Assembly: GCA_902702965.1 (NCBI GenBank)
Contig: CACRXP010000307.1
Coordinates: 583,310-647,309 of the forward strand
From: Spirometra erinaceieuropaei
Lineage: Eukaryota; Platyhelminthes; Cestoda; Diphyllobothriidea; Diphyllobothriidae
Direction: 5' to 3'
Length of the DNA: 64,000 nt
Part shown: piece after piece, positions 1-10,619 of the stretch
How positions within the stretch are numbered: the first letter of the stretch is position 1
Layout of the letters: the number at the start of each line of letters is the position of its first letter
Made by a program: the position numbers and the translations under genes
Notes under the pieces: model-generated
Databases searched by the model: none
What the model saw: the letters and a program-made list of their open reading frames with translations, nothing else
What the model was told of the DNA's origin: nothing

Positions 1-1925
1 TGTTATGCAGATACCACACATACCGAAAGTAGCCGTCAAGTATAGCAGGGCAGCCCGAAGTAGGATTGACGATGAAGGCCTCATATTTGTCGAGACTTGA
101 TGTCCACTTGCTGAACCTGAGCAGATCAGCCCTATATATACACACACAGTGTACAAGCATTTCATTGGCTACTGCTGTTAATTTAGTGGTGTTTGGTTGG
201 TTGGGAGGAAGCATTCAAATTAATGCTCAACCTCAAAGTTATTAAGTACATCCTTCTAATAGAATAGCTGAGAAAGAACAGTTTGCGAAAATGTTCTCAT
301 TTATCTTTGCAAACATTTTCAAAGTTTAATTTGTGCTTAAATTTGCCGCACTACTTAATTCTGACGAAATTTAAAGCGATTCGTTTATGCTAGTAAGTGT
401 CCCCAATACAGATTTTTCCTTGAGAAATCACGTTACAATCGCTTCCTGAATTCTACAAATCCAGCATTTGCTTTATTCGTAGCCGAGCGTATGCAAAGTA
501 ATATTAACTATTGAGGTAGAGGGAATGTGGGATCCCAGCCTTTGAGACATCATGGAGGAAATTCTGCCTAGAAGCCATATTTGGATGTTGTACCTTAATG
601 ATTGTGCGCTATATTAGTTGAAGCAAAAGGTAACATAGAGAATTTCTCTTTGTGAATGGTATGTCTGGCTGAAGGACTGTGAAATGACTGGTTCCTACTG
701 GTAAACGTGGTACCAATGACTAATTGGTGATATTGAATGTTTTTTTGTTATACGAACATTGCCAACTTCGAATTTACCTTTCATACTTTAGCCATGCCAG
801 GACATCAGCGTTTAAACGAACTGCTTACTGGTCACTCGTAAAGATAACTTCTACGTTGGCAGGCGTTTTTTGATCGGTTTCCCATGTCATTATGAATGCA
901 AATACATTTTACAACAAACGAAAAGCCCACGTCTATCCTCGTTTGCAATCATTCGGTGGCAAATGACATTTTTTTCAAATTTTTGCCTAGAAGGAATGAC
1001 ACCTTTCTGCTTAAAACGTCAATAATTGTGGCACTTTTATGCCCGTAAATTGTTTGCTCTAGGAGTAATACCATGTGTGCAAAATTTAATGATACCTGTT
1101 TGTCATCTTATTAACATCGATGAGAAATGTATAGTAAAGTATGTCATGTAAATTTACGCCACATGCAGTTTGTAAACCCTAGGCCCAAGTGCGCATGTAC
1201 ATACGGTTCAATATCAAACGAGAAATGGAAAAATTTCTAAGAGAAAAAATCCCCTTCCTTTAAAATAACCTTTATAGAAGACACTACATGATACCTAATG
1301 AGTAAAAAATGACTGTTTTGTGCATGTTTTCTTAAAAGTTCATCTGAATTTATAAGGACATCGAAAGACAGCGGATAAAATGCATGTTATATGAATAATT
1401 ATTTATTATTTATTGTGACTTTGGATGACCAGGAAGGCATTCGTTCAAAAGTCAGCATCCTGGGGGTAAATAAATCACGGCAGTCAATATTTCAAAATCA
1501 GCCAAATTACCCTTTAAATCGTAAGCACATTTCAGAAGTCCGATTATCATTTCAATAGCTGAACTGAATAGAATTCGTTTTAAATTACTCCGTCTATTTC
1601 AGCATGCTTTACAATACGATTTCAGAGGGGAAAAATCACAGAACGCTAAAACCGCGAATGATGCAGGTAGATTATTATATGGTTTTAAAATGCAATGTTC
1701 GCGCACGTTGTACATACATGACGAAAAGTATTACCAGAAAGGAGAACTAAGGTAGGTATTAGCTTATTTGAAGCGATATTGTAGACATCATCCATAGCCA
1801 GTTAAGAGACAAACAGAGTAGTTTTTCATGCGGTAAATACTACTTAAGGAGAAAACACTGTGGGAACTAATCGACCAATAATTAACCCCTGTCTTTGCAA
1901 ATGTAACTTAGGTATTCTGATGTGG
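1..1925. other. Intergenic, no gene recognised
   Basis: AT-rich sequence with no convincing exon on either strand. Around 1,110-1,250 it weakly resembles the middle and right arm of the foldback repeat seen at 44.5-45.5 kb (shared order: a CAGTTTGTAAACCC-like block, then a GGTTCAA block, then an A-rich stretch). This may be an old, decayed copy. Short TA/CA-rich simple sequence lies at about 135-150. Confidence 0.4.
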
Positions 1926-2600
1926 TGCTGGGTCCCATGCGATCTTAAAGGGCAAATATTCGATGTTGGGCCTAAAAGTCTAAGCGTCTGCTATGCCAGG
2001 ATCACCAGGCTGGGGCCATCGCATTCTAGTATGCGCTGGCTGTTCTCTGGCGTCTGAGTTACAGCCGGTAGAGGCGCTGCGCTCCCGTTGGGTATGCAGG
2101 TCCCGAGCACGGCTGTCCAGTCAACCTCGTTCCTTCTGACCCGTAGTGGTACAGTTGTTATTGGCTAAAATTCTGATCATTTCTCGTGTGGACCAGTAGG
2201 TATGATGTGGAGCGTCAAGATGCGGACTCGGCCGCACCCTGCACCTGTGCCCTCTCCAGTCTCCGGTCGTCTTGACTCGGTCTCGATACCGGGATGAGGT
2301 GGGAAAGGAGGGGAGAGTGCGGTAAATGCAGCGCAAGTCTACACTCACAGTGTCTGCTGCACCTTGGTGTGTAGCGCATGGTGGACATCGCAGGACACAA
2401 CGATCAGACCGTCACGTGTCACGTGTCACGTGACATCAGCGTCTGGAAGCAGGCCTCATTTATTGCTAAGCCTCTGTGGTCAGATTGTGCATAAAGCCGT
2501 TCTTGGGTTGCGCTATCAACCATCCAGAGCAAAACATCGTGCACACCACGTTTTACGGACGGCACATAATTATTCTGATATTTGGGAAACTGTGCATACA
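1925..2600. other. GC-rich patch, unidentified repeat-like sequence
   Basis: Clearly richer in G+C than its flanks, with short open frames on both strands but no family motif I recognise. The abrupt change in composition suggests an inserted or transferred repeat rather than a host exon. It contains three tandem CACGTG sites. Confidence 0.3.
2413..2432. promoter_or_regulatory. Three tandem CACGTG palindromes (E-box-like)
   Basis: CACGTG occurs at 2,413, 2,420 and 2,427, exactly 7 bp apart. CACGTG is the canonical E-box bound by Myc/Max/USF-type bHLH proteins in animals. No adjacent gene is recognised, so a regulatory role is only a possibility; it may be a small internal repeat. Confidence 0.25.
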
Positions 2601-2651
2601 ACTCGATTTCTATAAATAATCACATTTTCAAATCAATTTCGCAACCATGTT

Positions 2652-5600
2652 AGTGTATATACATGTCGAGATTTGGCGGAATCGCACATAGGCCGGTCAC
2701 ATTTGCGTACAAAGAAGTAAATTAAATGCAGGCGTTCACTTATGGTAAAAACCATGAACGCTCTGTGTCACGCGTTTGTTGGTGCAGCCAACCTGCCAAA
2801 CTAAAAGATGAGGAAGTTTCATCCGAGTGCTAGCTATTTACCTCGCGGTTTAACGGCATAGCTAGGAGATATATTTGCGATCAGGACAGATCTCGATTTT
2901 TATTTAGGATTAGGTTGGCGTGCTCATTTTAAATAATGAAAGATGGGAATGATAAAACTGCGAACTGCCACGAGGTAAGTTGCTGTTGCCTTTGTTAAAC
3001 ACATACATTCTGGACATTGTCAAGAAGTGGTCGAAGTAATTTTGCCTTTTGTCTTGTATGCTCTCGGGAGTAGTAGAAACGGGTGTTGATGTTTCAAGAA
3101 AGATTGCCAGTAAATTTATGGGGAGTCCCAATTACCAGACGTTTCATTTACTCCGATTGTTTGCCAAAGTTGACTGAACACGCTTTCTGCTTTCGGCCAG
3201 TCAACAGACTTGTTCGATGGACACATGCTCGTGTTTACATAACGGCATACAAGATTTTCTGACCTAGATGCTGAGATTTTAAGGAAATAAGGATTTTTTT
3301 ACAAAATTTAAATTCAAGAAATTATAAAGCAAGATTGACACACTGTCACACATCCAAATATGTATACTTAATTTTAAAAACTAATATTTGGCATCCATTA
3401 TGCGCTGCCGCAGAGACTCAGTGGTGCCATTTTCGAAACTGCCTCCATTCTACTGTCCCGGGCGAACATGCTCTCAATGTCAGAAATGGTTTTTCGACAA
3501 CAACTCAGAGGCCAACGGTTTACTGGTCGAGCATGTCATGCTACACAGTGCTCAAATCAACCGCAGATCCGAAGCAACCATTTCCGTAATCCTCAGATGA
3601 CATTACCTTGTGCAGTAAACGCTGCATTCGATTAAAAATAAGCATATGCATGGCATCGTGGAGGAAGTCCAAGGATAAGCGGACCATGACGATATGAAGA
3701 GTATTGTCATCCCTACCTTCCTCCGACCAAAGAACCCTAAGGCTTCACAGTTCCCAGGAAATAACACTTCTCGAGGGGAGATCGCAGAGGCAGAAGCGCT
3801 CTTCTGAGAACCACAGAATTGTCCTCAATTGCCCATCCCCGATCCGTTCAGCTCCACCAAATGGGAGCAATCAATCAAGACCGTGAAACATGCACCCAGC
3901 CATCGGACTTAATCATCTTTGAAGTCTACAGACAGGATTTAACCTAGCACCTGGATAAACTCAAACTGCCGTTCCGAGAAATGCGGTAGCAAGGACAACG
4001 ACGTGACAGTCGTTAACCTCAAATAGCGGTAAGATACCTGCTAAGTCAGTAATAGTCACAGACGAATTTTGCTCTTAAACATCGCTAGAAAGATCTGAGC
4101 TTGCATCATTCTCAGTGGTTTTAGAGGACATTTGGAAATCGAACCTTACCGCAAAGCCAGGGAAACTTCCCTCGACGCTGCGAAACCAATGACAGGACCT
4201 TGCTGCCTACCAGTGACAAGATAGGCGCCAGAAAATGTGGGCCTTCATCCGTATGAAATTCGCAAACACGAGAAAATCTCATGGCAATTTAAATCGCAAC
4301 GGTCCCTGGAAATTGAGTCAAAACTTCGGCTGTCATTAACGACTCACGTGCATTCAAAAGTCGTCATCTCGATTTAGCAAAATTATCTTGAAGTGGTTCT
4401 GAGTGAAGTCGCATAGTATGAACCCAATCGTGAGGTCTTTATACATTGAGAAGAGCACTTCAGGACTTTGGTCAATATTTCACGGGACTGGTAACCTACT
4501 TTAATTTTTAGGTAACAAACATTCGGAAATCAACGATTCGCTTCTGAACCCTTAAATTATGGAATGCCAATTCCGGTATGCATTCCCAAATGTAAACCGG
4601 GGCTTTGGCATTATTAAGCGAATGCACGAACCACCCACTTAACTGGCAGAATTCAAATCAGTCTTCAGGAGTCTATGGTTGTACACGTTGCTATCAATAT
4701 CCCATGAGGACTTTATAACTGAAAACGTGATTCTGAGGAGGTATTCGACTGCAATTTTAATTTCAGTGAAAGATTTCACTTTGCTTCAACCAGCTCATTG
4801 TAAATCAGTGGTTATGGGAAAAGGCAAGTAGAGCGTCGTTAGGAACGTGTGGCTTCAAAGCGTGTCATAAAGTGCTCCCTGCAAATACAAAAACAGACCT
4901 GCAATGGGGGCACAGCGATTAGTAGAGCGCTACCAGATGGATCAAATGATTTAGTTCAATTTCCAAGGAACGCCTTCTATCTTAGCATGGGGGTTTTATT
5001 GCCTAAATCTCTGTCTTGTGCTTCAAGCGCCGGTAACGGACCAAATGAGCTGGAGGATGAAATCAGGCTAATTGGCTGACCTGATTTACACCATAATTTA
5101 TCGCTGAACGAGGGTCTCTATGGCCCTGTTCCGGATCAGCTCAGGGACGCACTCCGATCTAAGGCATTGCGCCAGAACAATTACTGACGTGCAGACGCTA
5201 GCCCTACCCAACCCGCAGCCCACTTTGCATGTTATCTTTTTCTTCTCGATGCTAGTGCTAGGAAATAAGCCACCGCAATTTTACAGTAGCATTATGTGCC
5301 GCCGATCGGCGAAGCAGTGTCCAGTGACGTAAACTAATTTGCTTTGCTTTTTGGGAAAGTCAGTGTACTGCCTTTGGCATGAGGCCACAACCCAAAGTAG
5401 CCTCTAAAGACACTGAAAAATGGTGTTTACTGCCCATCAACAACTTTCTTGTAGTGACTGACAACCTGGACCGACTGGCCGATCTATCATCGCATAAACT
5501 AGCAATACTTCATACAGACGTCTACTATTCTACGACCACTCTATACTTCTGTGCATCCGACAATTATGTGATTGTTCCTCACGTACACTGTGATAACGCA

Positions 5601-5953
5601 TGGCCTTAAAACAATCACGCCAATAACTACCTCCCATTAATTTGAAACCTAATAATCGAAAGGTGAAGGCAGTTTGACTGGACTGAGGGGAGTAGCGTGT
5701 TTCCGTAATCTTTCCGAACATGCAGCATCGCCTGCTTGAGGTAGTAGAAGCCACCTGTGTGTGAGATTGCCGTCAGTTTGAACACACTTCTTCGCGGTAG
5801 TCTGCCCTGCGACAGCGAAGTAACTTAAAAGTTTTGCTCAGTGACTACGACACCGTTTAGCTATTAGAGGAAACTACTTCACATTAAAGTGAGATCCATC
5901 CAACAAATTGACAGCTAAAATGACCTACTGGGACACTCCGCAGTCTCTCAGTA
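2652..5953 (+). repeat. Macro-repeat unit A (about 3.3 kb)
   Basis: This unit aligns collinearly with the next one: blocks at 2,670-3,600 match 5,975-6,890, and 4,600-5,600 match 7,880-8,940. Its last 350 bp match the ends of the later partial units C and D. Divergence is substantial, with many substitutions and indels, so the duplication is old. Open frames inside are short and not conserved between units, so I see no protein. The sub-block at 2,900-3,330 also occurs dispersed elsewhere (6,210-6,630, 29,810-30,180, and inverted at 35,045-35,350). Confidence 0.7.
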
Positions 5954-8900
5954 GGGGCATACATATTGCGAGATTTGGCGAAACTGCACATAGGCTAGTC
6001 AAATTCGCGTACAAAGAGGTAAATTAAAAGCAGACGTTCGCTTATTTAAAATAAATGTATGCTATGCGTCCGGTATTTGTAGGTACAGCCAACATGCCAA
6101 ACTAAGAGATGAGGAATTTTCTTTTGAGTGCTTGCTATTTCCCTCCCAGTTTAACGGCCTAGCTAGAAGACACATTTGCGATCATGACGGATCTCGATTT
6201 TTATCTAGGATCAGGTCGGCGTGCTCACTTTGAATACTGAAAGAATAGAATGACAAAACTGTGAACTTCCAATATGTAAGTTGTTGTTGCGTTTGTTAAA
6301 CACATACATTCTGGACATTGCCAAGAAGTGGTTGCGTTGCTTTTGTCTTTAGTGTTGTATGTACTCGGGAGTAACAGAAACGGGTGTTGATCTTTGCAGA
6401 AAGATTGACGGGACATTTATGGGGATTCCCAATTACCGGACACTTCTTTTTACTCCGATTGTTTACGTTAGTTGACTGAACACGCTTTCTTCGGACGGTC
6501 AATCAACACGGGCGTTTGATGGACACATGTTTGTTTTCGCATAACGGCATACAATATGTTCTGACTTAAATGCCGACATTTTAAAGAAATAAGCATGTTT
6601 TGACAAAATCGAAACTCGAGATATTCTAAAGCACCTTTGTCATACATTCTCATACCCAAATGTGTATATTTAATTTTAAAAACTAATATTCAACATTCAT
6701 TATGTGCTGCCGCGAAGACTCATTGGGGCTACTTTCGGAAAGGCCACCATTCCACTATCCCGGGTGCGCATGATGTCAAGGCCGGAAACGGAAGTTCGAC
6801 AACAGCGCAGAGGCCAACGGTTTATTCGTCGAGTAGGACATGCTACACTGTGACCAACTCAACCGCAGAATCGAAGCAACCGAAGCCGTGATCCTCAGAT
6901 TTCGCCAGCTTGTGCAGAAGACGCTGCATTAGATTAAAAATGAGGAGATGCATTGCATCGTGGAGGAAATCCGAGGATGCGCGGACCATGACGATATGAA
7001 GAGTATTGTTACCCCTCCCTTCCTCCAACCAAAGAACCCGAAGGCTTCCCAGTCCTGAGGAACTAACACTTATCGAAGGAGGATCGCAGTGTCTGGAGCC
7101 CTGGACTGAGCACGGCAGAACCGTCCTCATCCGCGATCCGCCCATCCGCGATCCGACGCCGGCTCCCCAAATGGAGGCGAACAATCAGAACCGCGCGACA
7201 AACACCCCAGCGACAGAGCACCGGGAGTGGACGCAATCATCTTTCAAGTCTACAAACAGGGTTGAACTTAGCATCCGGAGAAACCAAAATTCCTCTTCCA
7301 AGAAATGCGATAGCAATGACAAGGTCGTGACGGTCGTTCAACTTCAGAAGTGGTAATATAACTGGGAAGTCTGTGATAGGCACTCACAAATTTCGGTCTA
7401 ATACCTTGCCAGAAAGATTTGAGCTTGCATCATTCTCAGTAGACTTAAATGACATTTGGAATAAGAAGTTAACCGAAAAGCCAGTGAAACTTCCCACGAC
7501 GCTGCGAAACCTGACGCAGAACTTTTGTTTCCTATCAGTAACAAGATAGGCGGCAGAAAATGCGGACCCCCATTCGTCTCAGATTTGAAAACCTGACAAA
7601 AGCTTGTGGCAAGACAAATCGCGATGGTCTCTGGAAAGGTATTCAAAACTTTGGCTGTCCTGACCGACTCACGTGCATTCAACAGTCGGCATCTCGATAT
7701 AAGTTAACTATCTTGAGATGGCTCTGAGTGAAATTTAATAGTACGAAACCAATAAGGAAGTACTTTTACATTGAAAAAAAAACACTTCAGTATTTTGGTT
7801 AATATTTTAGGAGACTGGTCAGCGACTGTGCCCTTTTGGTAGCGAACGTTCGGAAATCAACGCTTCTTAAATTTCAGAATGTCAATTTAGGCATGCATTC
7901 CGAAATGTAAACCTGGGCTTGGGCTTCACTCTTGATTGACAGAATTCAAATCAGCCTGCCGGAGTCCATGGTTGTACGCGTTGATATCAATATCCCATAA
8001 GGACTTTATCACCGAAAACCGGATTCTGTGGAGGAATTCAGCTGCAATATTAATTTCAGTGAAAGATGTGACTTCGATAAAACCAATTAATTGCCAACTT
8101 ATTGCTTATGGAACAAGGCAAGCAGAGTATCGTTAGGGTGTCATGAACTATTCCCCACAAATAAAAAACACATCTAAAACGGGGTCACGGAGTTTAGTAA
8201 AACGCTATCAGATTGATTAAATTATTTTTGTCCAACATCCAGAGCACGAAATCTGGCTTACCATAGCGATTTTATTGCCTGACTATCCCCCTTATGTTTC
8301 AAGCGACGGTAAAGGACCACATGATCTGGAGGATGAAATCAGGCTAATTGGCTGACCTAAGTTCCACTATAATCTATCGCTGAACGTGCGTATCTATAGC
8401 CCTGTTCCGGATCGGCTGAGGGACGCATTCTAATCTGAGGCATTGCACCAGAACGACTACTGACGTGCATGCGCAAGCCCACTCCAACCCTCAATCTACT
8501 TTGCATGTTATCTTTCTCTTCGCTATGCTTATACTAGGAAATAAACATCTGCAATTGTACAGTAGCGTTGTGTGCTGCCGATCGGCCAAGCAGTGTCAGT
8601 GCACACCAGGCTTCACGGATGTAATATTTTATTCCATAAGGGACGAAAACTATTTTGTCCTGCCGTTTGGAAAAGTCGGTGTACTGCCGATGACATGAAG
8701 CCACAAAATATAGTAGCCACTAAAGACGTCCCGCAATCTATTCAACCAAATAATGATGTTAACTTCCCATCAACACACTTCGCGTACTGACTGATAACCT
8801 GGATCGACTGGCCGGTCTATCATAACATAAGCTGGTAATTTTACCGATTGGCGTCCACTATTCCGCGGCCACCCTGTACTTCTGTGTGTCCGACAGTTCT

Positions 8901-8964
8901 TTGATTGTTCCTCAGGTAAACTGTGATAAGGCATGGTCTGAAACAATCGCGAGACAGATAATCT
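5954..8964 (+). repeat. Macro-repeat unit B (3' part deleted)
   Basis: Second tandem copy of the roughly 3.3-kb unit, starting with the same CGAGATTTGGCG-like block as unit A. It runs out at about 8,950, just after the GTGATAAGGCATGG-like block. It then jumps straight into the sequence that corresponds to 8,018 in itself (4,727 in unit A). The last 350 bp of unit A are therefore missing here. Confidence 0.65.
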
Positions 8965-9865
8965 GATTCTGATGAGGCATACACCCGCAATTTTAATTTC
9001 AGTGGAAGATTTGACTTAGCTAAAACTAGTTAATTGCCAACTTAATGCTCAGGTAAAAAGGAAAGTAGAGCATCGTTGGAGTCGTTTGGCTTCAAAGCGG
9101 GTCACGAACTGCTTCCTACAAATACGAAAACAGACCTGAAATTGGGTCACGGAGGTTGGTAAAGCGCTACCGTGTGGATCAAATTATGTACTCCAACTTC
9201 CAAAGCACGCCTTCCGGCCTATTATGCTGATTTTGTCGCCTAAATATTTGCGTTGCTTTTCAAGCGCCGGTAACGGACCAAATGGGCTGGAGGATGAAGT
9301 CAGGCTAATTGGCTGACCTGATTTGCACCATAATCTATCGTTGAACATGAGTCTCTATGGCCCTGTTCCGGATCAGCTGAGGGACGCACCCTGATCTGAG
9401 GCATTGCGCAAGAACGACTACTGACGTGCATGCGCGAGCCCTCCCCAACCCTCAGCCTATTTTGCATGCTGTCTTTTCATTCGCGGAAATAAACCCCTGC
9501 AATTTTACAGTAGCACTGTGTACTGCCGATCGGTCAAACAGTGCCCATGCCCATGTCCGATCACGCCAATCACTACCTCCCATTAATTCGAAACCTGACA
9601 ATCGAAAGTTGAAGGCAGTTGGACCGGGTTGAGGGGCTGATAGGTTTCTGTCAATTCAAACACTTTTTTTCGCCGGATCCAGCCGTCGAACAACGAAGTA
9701 ACTTGAACGTTTTGCTCAATGATTAAAGAATCTTTTTGCATTTTTATCCGGCTACAGTACAATCTAGCTATTGGCAGAAACAATTTCACATTCTACTGAA
9801 ATCCATCCCACATACTGACAGCTAAAAAGGACATACCCAGACATTCCACAGTCTCTTAGTAAGGA
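8965..9865 (+). repeat. Macro-repeat unit C (partial)
   Basis: Third, shorter copy. It starts at the position equivalent to 4,727 of unit A and ends like unit A (CTCCCATTAATTCGAAACC block, then TTTTGCTCA, then GACAGCTAAAA). An internal deletion near 9,540 removes several hundred bases relative to A. Confidence 0.6.
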
Positions 9866-10103
9866 CGGAACGTGGCTTTGAGTTTAAGCACGGAAATATG
9901 GATGGTGAATTACAGGCGGCCTTATCCAACATTCCAGGGAATTAAGGAATCGGTTAAGAAGGGTAGGGACATGGTTGTGTTTAGAAGGGTCTGGGTGAAG
10001 CCTAGGCATATTAGCGGTGTGGCCGGAGTTAACACAAGGTGGGTTAAGATTAAATTGTTTGTAAACGTGGATAGGCGTCCTTCCTGAAATTGGAAACGAG
10101 GCC
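9866..10103. other. Segment of about 240 bp between units C and D
   Basis: Not present at this position in units A and B. It carries weakly telomere-like words (GGTTAAGA, GGGTAGGG, GGGTTAAG) but lacks the inverted ends of the telomere-like MITEs found elsewhere in the window. Origin unknown. Confidence 0.3.
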
Positions 10104-10440
10104 ACCCATAGCGCTGAGGCGTCCACTATTCTGCGGCTACCCTATACTTATGTGTGTCTGACAATTATTCGATTGTTCCTCAGGTAAACTGTGATAACGC
10201 ATGGCCTGTACCAATCGCGAGGCTTGTTCCACGATCACGCCAGTCATTAACTCCCATTAATTCGAAGGCGGACAATCAAAAGATGAAGGCAGTCGGACTG
10301 GACTGAAGGAAGCAGCGTGCACCCGTAATCCTTTCGAAAATTGAGCATCCCCTGTTTGTGATAATAAAAGCTACCTGTGGGTGAGGATGCCGTCAGTTTG
10401 AATACATTTTCCGCGATATCCTGCCGTCGGACAGCGAAGT
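10104..10440 (+). repeat. Macro-repeat unit D (terminal fragment)
   Basis: Matches 5,515-5,830 of unit A block for block (CTATTCTGCGGC, GATTGTTCCTCA, CTCCCATTAATT, GGACAGCGAAGTA). It is interrupted at about 10,441 by the start of a foldback element. Confidence 0.65.
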
Positions 10441-10512
10441 ACATTAGGTGATCTAAGTCGAGAAATGTTGACCGAATTTCCGAAATGCGTTTTCTTTTCG
10501 AAAAGATTAATT
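10441..10512 (+). mobile_element. Foldback element FB1, left piece (split by Merlin)
   Basis: The sequence matches the outer end of the FB family: an ATTAGGTG..CTAA block, then TTGACCGAA, then a TTTTCGAAAAGATTAATT block. The same order is seen in reverse complement at 61,715-61,800 and 45,400-45,496. It stops at 10,512 and resumes at 18,661, on the far side of the Merlin transposon. FB1 was therefore in place before Merlin inserted. Confidence 0.75.
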
Positions 10513-10538
10513 GACCGGTGCTAAATAAGCGGCCGCAG
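10513..10538 (+). repeat. Merlin left terminal inverted repeat
   Basis: Begins GACCGGTGC and ends GCGGCCGCAG. Compared base by base with the reverse complement of 18,635-18,660, 18 of 26 positions agree, including the last seven. It lies directly inside the GATTAATT target duplication. Confidence 0.75.
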
Positions 10539-10619
10539 GTCTTCCATCACGGCTACCTTACTTACTATTGTTTGCTCAGTAGGTGTGCTTGTGGTATTTT
10601 TTTTTGCCGCCGCGCCGCA

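Noticed and set aside
6843..7184. 113-codon minus-strand frame in macro-repeat unit B
   Set aside because: The equivalent region of unit A has stops and shifts in this frame, so coding is not conserved between copies.
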